Positions 1 through 5,056 of a stretch of 5,056 nucleotides of DNA are shown here, piece after piece; positions within the stretch are counted from its first letter, which is position 1; each line of letters begins with the position of its first letter. A model generated the notes under the pieces. It was not told the origin of the DNA. It saw only the letters and a program-made list of their open reading frames with translations, and searched no databases. The position numbers and the translations under genes were made by a program. The stretch comes from Gammaproteobacteria bacterium (lineage in GTDB: Bacteria; Pseudomonadota; Gammaproteobacteria; Arenicellales; Arenicellaceae), in the NCBI GenBank assembly GCA_030426005.1, contig JAUHZM010000236.1, forward strand, positions 1-5,056, given 5' to 3'.

Positions 1-351
1 GCCGGGCTGGGGGGCGACAGCGGTGATGCGGTGGGGCTGGGGCTTGGCGTTGGCGCGACGGCGGGCGGGATTGTCGATTCGCAATCCTACGAGCTGGAGA
101 GCGACACGCTGGGCACCCGAATCGCCTATGACGCAGGCTATGATCCGGTAGAGGGCGCGAAGTTCTTTGCCCGCTCCGAGGCGGCCACGGGCACCAGTGG
201 CGGCTATTCGATCTGGGGCACCCATCCGCCGGACCGTCGGCGGGTGGCGACAGTGTTGGCCACCAAGGCCCAGATTGATGGCAGTATCGAAATCATCAAC
301 CCGATTATTGTAAAACCGGTTTTTCCCACTACGTTTTTCATTGGGTTCTAA
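1..351 (+). CDS. M48 family zinc metallopeptidase, C-terminal fragment with a non-native tail
   Basis: The frame is open at the window's left edge, so the N-terminus and the HEXXH zinc motif lie outside. Visible are a Gly/Ala-rich stretch (residues 12-23), then ELESD at residues 31-35, which matches the M48 E-x-E-A-D motif carrying the third zinc ligand (probably E31). AYDAGYDP follows, the family's 'aGYdP' segment, and then GTHPPDRR with H75, matching the conserved T/S-H-P...R element. The family consists of membrane or periplasmic metalloproteases, including BepA/LoiP-like quality-control enzymes; the subtype here is unclear. The family resemblance ends near residue 85-95 (about base 255-285). 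The last roughly 25 residues, up to the TAA at 349-351, are the antisense reading of a beta-helix gene and are not a natural M48 C-terminus. The GC content of 69% is far above the rest of the window. Family call is firm; the true 3' end is not present. Confidence 0.75.
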   Translation, partial: AGLGGDSGDAVGLGLGVGATAGGIVDSQSYELESDTLGTRIAYDAGYDPVEGAKFFARSEAATGTSGGYSIWGTHPPDRRRVATVLATKAQIDGSIEIINPIIVKPVFPTTFFIGF

Positions 352-1116
352 GCAGGGGTTCGACGCATTTGCGAGGATCGAGAGCGCCGAACGCTGCCCA
401 GCTTGTAGGGTGTTATTATACATCTCATTGTAGAACGAACTGTTAATGCGAATCGCAGAGCCATCACCCTGATCCAAGATTCGATTGTCGCGGATTTGAT
501 TGCGATTGGAATGGTTTAGGTTGATCGCGTAATCCGCTGATTTCCACATCAGGTTGTCAGCAATGACATTGTACTCTGAGCTGGTACCGCAAATATCAAC
601 GCCAACTCTGACTTGATAGAACTCGTTGTTTTCGATTCGATTGCGATCCGCAGAGGGGAACGATGAATGCGTGTATATTTTGACGCCCGACCCAGTTAAG
701 TTAATAAAGTCGCTGTTGGTTACGTAACCGTCGTCAGTGCCGGCCATAATCAGGCCTTCGCCCATAGCGTAGAAACTAACGTTGTCGACCCGTAGCTTGT
801 CCGAGCGTGCTGTATTAATACCGCCCCAAAAGCCCTTAATCCAGCCATTTTTAATGGTCACATTACTTCGAGCATGGATGTAAATGCCCGACATGCTGCT
901 ATTGCCGGATAACACGTGACCATTTAAGTCGATTGTAATATTGCTGGCACCAACTTCCAGCGCGGTATAGCCACTGGTGCAGTGCAGATCGGAATCCAGG
1001 GTAACGCTGGTGGTGATGTAGTCACCACAATTGACCAGTGGCGCAGCGTTAGCCGGACCTGAGATTGTAGACATGCTAAATACAAAGAGCGCATAAAATA
1101 AGTGTCGGGTTTTCAT
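256..1116 (-). CDS. Secreted right-handed beta-helix (PbH1 repeat) protein, 3'-truncated
   Basis: The frame starts at ATG 1116-1114 and runs leftwards with no stop to base 1; only the part down to about 250-285 looks native (roughly 280 residues). Residues 1-25 form a signal peptide: MKTRH, a hydrophobic core LFYALFVF, and a probable cleavage at ANA-A. Next comes NCGDYITTSVTLDSDLHC (29-46), then NITIDLNGHVLSG (59-71) and SNVTIKNG (84-91), all typical of bacterial parallel beta-helix proteins. Rungs of the form xxNxIxxNxI recur at residues 157-166, 181-190, 204-213, 228-237 and 264-273, spaced 23, 24 or 36 residues apart. Such proteins are exported and often bind or cleave polysaccharide; no catalytic site is evident, so activity is unassigned. 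Past residue about 289 the frame is antisense to the M48 gene (Arg/Ala/Pro-rich) and should not be trusted. No strong Shine-Dalgarno precedes the start. The gene is divergent from the response regulator. Confidence 0.8.
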
Positions 1117-1149
1117 AGGAGTATCTTCGTGGTCGGTAGTATGTAGGTA

Positions 1150-1192
1150 GTGCATACAGCACGATTAAACTCGCACTGGTTCGGGTATGCAC
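1150..1192. repeat. Perfect 8-bp inverted repeat in the divergent intergenic region
   Basis: GTGCATAC (1150-1157) and GTATGCAC (1185-1192) are exact reverse complements, separated by 27 bases, so the half-site centres lie 35 bp apart. A further GTATG at 1139-1143 also faces the CATAC at 1153-1157. The pair lies between the beta-helix start (1116) and the response regulator start (1307), where an operator for either gene would sit. A regulator-binding role is inference; the symmetry is directly visible. Confidence 0.5.
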
Positions 1193-1211
1193 CGTCAGTA
1201 AAGCGTGAAGG

Positions 1212-1232
1212 GGCCAGTAAGAGCAACTGGCC
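1212..1232. repeat. Perfect 7-bp inverted repeat (hairpin or operator)
   Basis: GGCCAGT (1212-1218) and ACTGGCC (1226-1232) are exact reverse complements around a 7-base centre, AAGAGCA. It ends two bases before the TTGACC hexamer at 1235-1240, so it could be an operator just upstream of the response regulator's promoter. It has no T-run on either side as expected of a terminator. Function is inferred from position only. Confidence 0.5.
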
Positions 1233-1234
1233 AT

Positions 1235-1264
1235 TTGACCACTTGGAAAACTGATGCGGATATT
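1235..1264 (+). promoter_or_regulatory. Weak candidate sigma70 promoter for the response regulator
   Basis: TTGACC (1235-1240, five of six matches to TTGACA) is followed after 18 bases by GATATT (1259-1264, four of six matches to TATAAT). It would start transcription about 35 bases before ATG 1307. The -10 element is poor and other placements are possible. Confidence 0.25.
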
Positions 1265-1306
1265 GTTATCCTCATTGAGACTCAATTTTCAAACGTAGCA
1301 ATCTTC

Positions 1307-1951
1307 ATGTCGAAAGCCAGCAAACAGATTTTATTGGTGGATGATCATGCCCTTTTCGCGGATGGGCTGAAGTTGATACTGGAGAGTTTGGATGGCCTGG
1401 ACAAAGTCACTATCTCCACGGATGCCTACGCGGTACTTAGTAATCGAGACAGTTTAGTCAACTATGATCTCGTGTTGATTGATTTGCACATGCCACGGTT
1501 TAGTGGTTTTGCATTTCTAACCGCAGTGCAAACTCAGTCCATACCGGTGACGGTTGCGGTGATTTCGGGCACGGAAAAAAAATCAGATATAGAGCGTGCG
1601 CTGGCCTTGGGAGCGCAAGGGTTTATCCCCAAAGACAGCCCCAGCGATGAACTATTAAGTGCGGTCAGTTCAATGTTGTCTGGCCAACGTTACCTACCCT
1701 TACATTGGGCCGGTGAGATCGACTGGTTACCGGTGGAGAGCAAATCTCCAAACCCGCAGACTAAGCTGACGGAGCGTCAAATGCAGGTGTTGGAATTGAT
1801 GCGAGATGGCATGCAGAATAAGCAAATTGCGATGGTGTTAGGGGTCAGTGTGTCTTCAGTGAAGGGTCATATAGAGCTGCTGTTCAAAAATCTGAACGTC
1901 AACAACCGTACTGCCTGTGTACAAGCCGCGCGCGAAGCCCGGCTTATCTAA
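1307..1951 (+). CDS. NarL/FixJ-family response regulator (REC + LuxR-type HTH)
   Basis: This 214-residue protein is a complete two-domain response regulator. The receiver domain spans about residues 7-122: acidic pair D12-D13, phosphoacceptor D59 in LIDLHMP, switch residue S87 in VISG, and K109 in GFIPKD. After a linker (about 127-150) comes a LuxR/GerE helix-turn-helix: LTERQMQVLELM (154-165), NKQIAMVLGVSVSSVKGHI (171-189, recognition helix) and LNVNNRTA (196-203). It should be a cytoplasmic DNA-binding transcription regulator activated by phosphorylation. All key receiver residues are present. ATG 1307 is chosen because the receiver begins six residues later; a GTG at 1205 is in frame but would add 34 unrelated residues across the inverted repeat and promoter candidate. 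The ribosome binding site is weak. It converges with a hybrid kinase 8 bases downstream, its likely partner. Its targets are unknown; the divergent beta-helix gene is one possibility. Confidence 0.95.
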   Translation: MSKASKQILLVDDHALFADGLKLILESLDGLDKVTISTDAYAVLSNRDSLVNYDLVLIDLHMPRFSGFAFLTAVQTQSIPVTVAVISGTEKKSDIERALALGAQGFIPKDSPSDELLSAVSSMLSGQRYLPLHWAGEIDWLPVESKSPNPQTKLTERQMQVLELMRDGMQNKQIAMVLGVSVSSVKGHIELLFKNLNVNNRTACVQAAREARLI

Positions 1952-1959
1952 GCGACTGA

Positions 1960-3675
1960 TTACTGAATTAGTTTAATCACCTCAGCTTGTAGAATTTGCA
2001 CATCCACAGGTTTATAGATCACCGACAAACCGCTTTGTTGTGCTTCGGTGATATGTTCTGGTGCGGTGTCACCCGTGACCAGTATTGCAGGAATGTCGGT
2101 ATTATATTCTTCGCAAATTGCATCAATGACATCGATTCCACGGTGTCCCTCGCGCAATCGTAGGTCAGAGATAATCAAATCGGGAAGACGAGATTGCCGT
2201 GTCAGCGCGGCCATGATTTCATCCTGTGATTCACCAACAATAGTGTCGCATCCCCAGCTGCTTACCAAATGTTGCATGCCGTCGAGGATGGTTCGTTCAT
2301 CGTCGATTACGGCAATCAGTCGACCATGTAAGGAGTCACCATTGGGTTGCATGTCATCACCGGGTTCGGTCACCACGCCACGTCGCAGGCGCAGAGAAAC
2401 CAGCGTGCCGTGACCGAGTTTGGATTTTAGTTGAATCTCGATTTTACCCAGGTCACACAGTCGTTTAACAATCGCTAATCCGAGCCCCAGGCCTTTTTCT
2501 CGATTCCGCTCTGGATTATTTAGCTGTTCAAACTCATCGAATACGGTGGCCAATTTTTCCTGCGGTATGCCGATACCAGTATCTTCGATCTCCAATAAAA
2601 CGGCGTTGTCGTCTTGCCGCGCTCGCAGAGTGACCACGCCCTCATTGGTGTATTTAACCGCATTGTCGACCAGGTTACGGACCACACGATACACCAATGT
2701 TGGGTTGGCAAAGACCGTGTATTCTTCGTCCAGCTCATTAACTATCCGCAGATGCGTTGCCTTGGCCTGATACTCCTCGACCAACTGGGCAGTTAACGTG
2801 GTCAGAGATGTGTGCTTGGGTGTGCTGTCAACCGCGCCAGCATCCAGTCGAGAAATATCCAGCAGGCTGTGCAACATGCTGTTAAGCCCTTTGAGTGATA
2901 ATCGAATCTTCTCGATGATCTGATTCCCGGCCGCTTTGGTTTGCAATGGCCGTAATGCATCAACGAACAGACTGATGGCATTAAGTGGTTGCCGTAAGTC
3001 GTGGCTGGCGGCGGCCAAAAAACGATCTTTAGCCGAAACAGCTTGCTCCACGGCTTCTTTCTCACGCGCTAAGTCTTCAACGAGTAGTAAATTCGCAAAT
3101 TGAATTTTTGCGGTTTCCAAAAACAAGGTGTTCATGTTTTTGGAAACGTAGATCAGCATTGCCACATAAAAGATCGCCAATGCGCCGATTGTGTTGTAGA
3201 CCTGTTCATCCTGATAAAACATGCGTGCCGCAAATGGCAGTGTGATGCCGGTTGAAAACGCAACAAAGCTCGGTTGGTGCGTGAACGTAACAGACAGTCC
3301 ACCAGATACGTAACCGGCGTACAAGGCAATGATAAACGCTAAATAAACGATGTTGTCGGGGCTGAAAAACAACACCGGTACCATACCCCAAACAAAGCCC
3401 ACCGAGAACGAGCTGCACGTGACTGAGTAAAACCAACGGCGCGGTGTGTAATGCGGCTTATCCGGCAACACTTGGTTGTGTAAAATAAAGACGATAAATG
3501 ACACCGTTGCGGCACAGGCAAACCAGATCAGTAGATCACTGGCAGGAAACATCGACCATAACAGCGCCACAGTAAGTGTTGAATGACCCAGCTCGGACAG
3601 AATAGAAACCAGTGCGTGTTCGGCGGTGGATTTGGCGCGCTCTTCGGCGACGTAGCGCTTAAATTTTTCCGACAT
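1960..3675 (-). CDS. Hybrid sensor histidine kinase with C-terminal receiver domain
   Basis: This 571-residue membrane protein has about six predicted transmembrane helices (roughly 21-43, 47-66, 82-104, 107-128, 134-153, 158-178) and no large periplasmic loop. A signalling helix or coiled coil follows (184-215). The HisKA H-box is ASHDLRQPL with phosphoacceptor H225. The HATPase domain has the N-box NLVDN (334-338), G1 DTGIGI (365-370), F-box FDEFEQL (379-385) and G2 GLGLGL (395-400). The receiver (about 452-571) carries D458-D459, phosphoacceptor D504, T534 and K555. All catalytic residues are intact. The SHDLRQP H-box is a recognised subgroup of hybrid kinases often paired with separate LuxR-type regulators. 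The membrane-embedded input suggests sensing within or at the membrane, but the ligand is unknown; I do not recognise the sensor as a named family. The protein probably passes phosphate, directly or through a relay, to the convergent regulator at 1307-1951. The start at ATG 3675 has no clear Shine-Dalgarno. Confidence 0.95.
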   Translation of the reverse strand: MSEKFKRYVAEERAKSTAEHALVSILSELGHSTLTVALLWSMFPASDLLIWFACAATVSFIVFILHNQVLPDKPHYTPRRWFYSVTCSSFSVGFVWGMVPVLFFSPDNIVYLAFIIALYAGYVSGGLSVTFTHQPSFVAFSTGITLPFAARMFYQDEQVYNTIGALAIFYVAMLIYVSKNMNTLFLETAKIQFANLLLVEDLAREKEAVEQAVSAKDRFLAAASHDLRQPLNAISLFVDALRPLQTKAAGNQIIEKIRLSLKGLNSMLHSLLDISRLDAGAVDSTPKHTSLTTLTAQLVEEYQAKATHLRIVNELDEEYTVFANPTLVYRVVRNLVDNAVKYTNEGVVTLRARQDDNAVLLEIEDTGIGIPQEKLATVFDEFEQLNNPERNREKGLGLGLAIVKRLCDLGKIEIQLKSKLGHGTLVSLRLRRGVVTEPGDDMQPNGDSLHGRLIAVIDDERTILDGMQHLVSSWGCDTIVGESQDEIMAALTRQSRLPDLIISDLRLREGHRGIDVIDAICEEYNTDIPAILVTGDTAPEHITEAQQSGLSVIYKPVDVQILQAEVIKLIQ

Positions 3676-3738
3676 AAAGTTTTATAAGTAAACAACGCAT
3701 AGCGCTATTTTTTGTGTCTCGGTTCAAGCATAAAGTTT
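3673..3738. repeat. Duplicated 10-base sequence at and upstream of the kinase start
   Basis: CATAAAGTTT occurs at 3673-3682 and again at 3729-3738, a 56-base offset. On the minus strand each copy reads AAACTTTATG, and the nearer ATG is the kinase start codon. The farther ATG opens an 8-codon frame (MLEPRHKK, stop at 3707-3705). This may be chance or a short leader ORF with the same initiation context; nothing else supports translation. Confidence 0.4.
3699..3708. promoter_or_regulatory. 10-bp perfect palindrome, possible operator
   Basis: ATAGCGCTAT is self-complementary and lies 24 bases upstream of the kinase ATG, in the divergent region shared with atpI. It overlaps the stop of the possible 8-codon leader frame. 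It has no room for a hairpin loop, so a dimeric protein-binding site is the more natural reading. A 10-bp palindrome can arise by chance. Confidence 0.25.
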
Positions 3739-3785
3739 ACAGTGTACCTGAGATCAAATGGCGGTAACAAAAAGCCTTTCTAGCA

Positions 3786-3814
3786 TTGCGAAACAGGTGT
3801 CAAGCCTTTATACT
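3786..3814 (+). promoter_or_regulatory. Likely sigma70-type promoter of atpI-atpB
   Basis: TTGCGA (3786-3791) and TATACT (3809-3814) are separated by exactly 17 bases, the optimal spacing; they match the consensus at four and five of six positions. Transcription would begin near 3821, about 20 bases before the atpI start, giving a short leader. It is the best promoter-like sequence in the window. Confidence 0.55.
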
Positions 3815-3840
3815 CCGCGGGCAGTCAAGATGAGCGAAAT

Positions 3841-4305
3841 ATGAATAAACCGGTGACCTCACACGGCTCCCCGTTTACTAAACAGGTTGAGTCACGATCC
3901 AGGCCGGATTTGATCGCGAAGTTGGCGGTTACACAGTTGCTAGTGACGATTGTTTTGGGGGTCGTCCTATACTTCAGCACTGACCTGCTCAATGCTATAT
4001 CCGCATTAGCCGGGGGGATAATCGCAGCGGCGGCGAATTTGTATATGGCCCTCAGAATGTGGAGCGGCAAGCGCAAGCAGCCCGCCTCCGAGATGCTGGC
4101 TCGTTTTTATACCAGCGTAGTACTAAAAGTTTTATTCACTTTGAGCATGATGACTATTTCAATCATCGTCATCAAAGTGTCGATTGCGCCGTTTATAATC
4201 TCCTACCTGTTGGTAGCGGTGGCGGTCAATCTGCTGTTTTTGTTGGTTCCCACAAATGATGTCGTCGTACGGGAAGACCACAAAGCACACCACGAAAAAA
4301 TTTAA
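3841..4305 (+). CDS. atpI: F-type ATP synthase subunit I (AtpI)
   Basis: This 154-residue protein has a polar N-terminus (1-25) and four predicted transmembrane helices (about 26-46, 50-71, 92-111, 114-136), then a charged His-rich tail (HKAHHEKI). Size, topology and position immediately before atpB match the ATP synthase I chain. That small inner-membrane protein helps assemble the c-ring and is encoded first in many atp operons, but is not part of the finished enzyme. The small-residue-rich second helix (GGIIAAAANLYMA, 58-70) is typical of the family. The start ATG overlaps the TGA of a 4-codon frame beginning at 3830. A 21-base gap separates it from atpB, consistent with one transcript. 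Unusually, the upstream neighbour is a divergent sensor kinase; many gammaproteobacteria have parB there. Confidence 0.85.
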   Translation: MNKPVTSHGSPFTKQVESRSRPDLIAKLAVTQLLVTIVLGVVLYFSTDLLNAISALAGGIIAAAANLYMALRMWSGKRKQPASEMLARFYTSVVLKVLFTLSMMTISIIVIKVSIAPFIISYLLVAVAVNLLFLLVPTNDVVVREDHKAHHEKI

Positions 4306-4326
4306 AATTTAGTTTGAGAAATTAAT

Positions 4327-5056
4327 ATGGCATCTGGAAACGGCGAACTAACTGGCGCTGGTTATATTAAGCACCACTTAACCAACCTGACATTTGGTCA
4401 ACATCCTGACGGCACTTGGGGTTTTGCGCACTCGGCAGCCGAAGCAAAAGAAATGGGCTTCATGGCTATCCATGTGGACAGCATGTTGTGGTCAATTGCT
4501 TTGGGTTTGGTATTTCTGTTGGTGTTCCGCAGTTTTGCGAAGAGCTTCAAGAAAGAAAACCCAAGTAAAGCCCAGGTGGCGGTTGAGTCGATCTTTCAAT
4601 TCGCGCAAGACAGCAAAAATAGCTCGTTCACGCCTCACGCTAAAAACGACTACATTGCACCTATCGCGCTGACCGTGTTTGTCTGGGTACTGTTCATGAA
4701 TATCATGGATATCGTGCCAATCGACTGGTTGCCAACTCTGGCGGCAGTGCTGAATGGGGAATCCTGGTCGCAAATTTCATCAACAGGTGCACACACCTAC
4801 ATGAAAGTGGTGCCGACCACTGACCCGAATATCACCTTGGGTATGGCGCTCAGTGTGTTCGTGATGATTGTCTACTACAGCATCAAAGTAAAAGGCGCTG
4901 GCGGCTTCCTCAAAGAACTAGCGTTTCAATGGATGAATATGAATATAGACATTGATGTCATCGAAAACTTTCATAGTCGAATCGTAAAAAGAAAGCTTCA
5001 AAGCTATGCAAGCGATCTCAATTTCTCTCAAATTATCGTTGATAAGTTTAGTCATT
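4327..5056 (+). CDS. atpB: F-type ATP synthase subunit a (AtpB), broken after codon 201 and continuing into unrelated sequence
   Basis: The frame begins at ATG 4327, with a modest GAG Shine-Dalgarno at 4316-4318, and is open at the window end. Residues 1-201 are clear AtpB: MASGNG...YIKHHLTNLTFG at the N-terminus as in gammaproteobacterial homologues, a first membrane helix (about 50-71), a second with FVWVLFMNIMDIVPIDWLP (118-136), VVPTTDPNITLGMALSVFV (161-179), and IKVKGAGGFLKELAFQ (186-201). In E. coli the equivalent site continues with a Pro-Phe segment and then the helices holding the essential arginine (R210) of the proton channel. Here residues 202-243 have no AtpB character and are AT-rich. 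As it stands the product would lack the proton-translocating half and could not work. AtpB identity up to base 4929 is firm; whether the break is biological or an artefact is open. Confidence 0.9.
   Translation, partial: MASGNGELTGAGYIKHHLTNLTFGQHPDGTWGFAHSAAEAKEMGFMAIHVDSMLWSIALGLVFLLVFRSFAKSFKKENPSKAQVAVESIFQFAQDSKNSSFTPHAKNDYIAPIALTVFVWVLFMNIMDIVPIDWLPTLAAVLNGESWSQISSTGAHTYMKVVPTTDPNITLGMALSVFVMIVYYSIKVKGAGGFLKELAFQWMNMNIDIDVIENFHSRIVKRKLQSYASDLNFSQIIVDKFSH
4930..5056. other. AT-rich foreign-looking segment at the right edge; unidentified coding fragment possible
   Basis: Forty of 127 bases are G or C (31%), against about half in the preceding atpB. On the + strand the atpB frame stays open, with ATGs at 4933 and 4939 that could begin another protein (MNIDIDVIENF...), hydrophilic and probably helical. 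On the - strand a frame from ATG 5055 to TAG at 4920-4918 (45 codons, open upstream) is also possible. The + reading looks more protein-like, but I recognise neither and cannot settle the strand from so short a piece. Confidence 0.5.

Noticed and set aside
1..255. Continuation of the minus-strand beta-helix frame without a stop to the window edge
   Set aside because: The translation becomes Arg/Ala/Pro-rich and loses the N-x-I-x-x-N rungs. The same bases encode a recognisable M48 domain on the + strand, so the open frame is a by-product of high GC.
475..665. Recurring gattcgattg-like words suggesting a DNA repeat array
   Set aside because: They coincide with repeated N-R-N-x-I-x-x-N rungs of the beta-helix protein, so they reflect protein repeats, not a CRISPR or other DNA repeat.
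1076..1285. 69-codon minus-strand ORF across the intergenic region
   Set aside because: It overlaps the beta-helix start in another frame, has no domain character and covers the inverted repeats.
1205..1306. GTG-initiated N-terminal extension of the response regulator
   Set aside because: The receiver domain begins right after ATG 1307, and the 34 extra residues would be translated from promoter- and operator-like sequence.
1930..1985. Bidirectional terminator between the convergent genes
   Set aside because: The gap is 8 bases. The only symmetry is a 5-bp arm pair (GCTTA-TC-TAAGC) with a loop too short to fold and no flanking T-run.
2048..3521. Several 60-121 codon ORFs inside the kinase gene on both strands
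   Set aside because: They are frame shadows of an intact 571-codon kinase whose motifs are all present.
3825..4773. Minus-strand and alternate-frame ORFs over atpI and atpB
   Set aside because: They are shadows of the two ATP synthase genes, with no ribosome binding site or domain signal.

Overview
The window looks like ordinary gammaproteobacterial chromosome of about 45-50% GC, flanked at both edges by short pieces of different composition. The lineage call rests mainly on the F-type ATP synthase genes: the N-terminus of the a subunit and its membrane helices read like gammaproteobacterial AtpB, and atpI precedes it. I cannot name a genus.

Layout. Bases 1 to about 265 are GC-rich (166 of the first 240 bases are G or C, 69%) and encode the C-terminal part of an M48 zinc metallopeptidase on the + strand. 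Somewhere in 250-285 this runs into the 3' part of a minus-strand gene for a secreted right-handed beta-helix protein that starts at 1116; neither gene has its natural end. After a 190-base intergenic region with two perfect inverted repeats comes a NarL/FixJ-type response regulator (1307-1951, +). It converges, with an 8-base gap, on a hybrid sensor histidine kinase (1960-3675, -). A 165-base divergent intergenic region with a good sigma70-like promoter leads into atpI (3841-4305, +) and atpB (from 4327, +). atpB reads normally for 201 codons, then at about 4930 changes to an AT-rich unknown sequence (40 of 127 bases G or C, 31%) that stays in frame to the window end but is not AtpB.

How the genes fit together. 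The kinase (six predicted membrane helices, HisKA/HATPase core, C-terminal receiver) and the separate response regulator are probably partners in one membrane-sensing two-component or phosphorelay system; their input and targets cannot be read from the sequence. The beta-helix gene is divergent from the regulator and shares its upstream region, so it is a plausible but unproven target. atpI-atpB would be the head of an ATP synthase operon, but the usual upstream genes rsmG-parA-parB are absent.

The most notable observation is structural: both edges show abrupt breaks in gene identity and in composition. The simplest explanation is a chimeric assembly or amplification product, or a real rearrangement. 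I do not see a recognisable new defence, mobile or RNA-based system here. No rRNA, tRNA, CRISPR array, insertion sequence or convincing terminator was seen.
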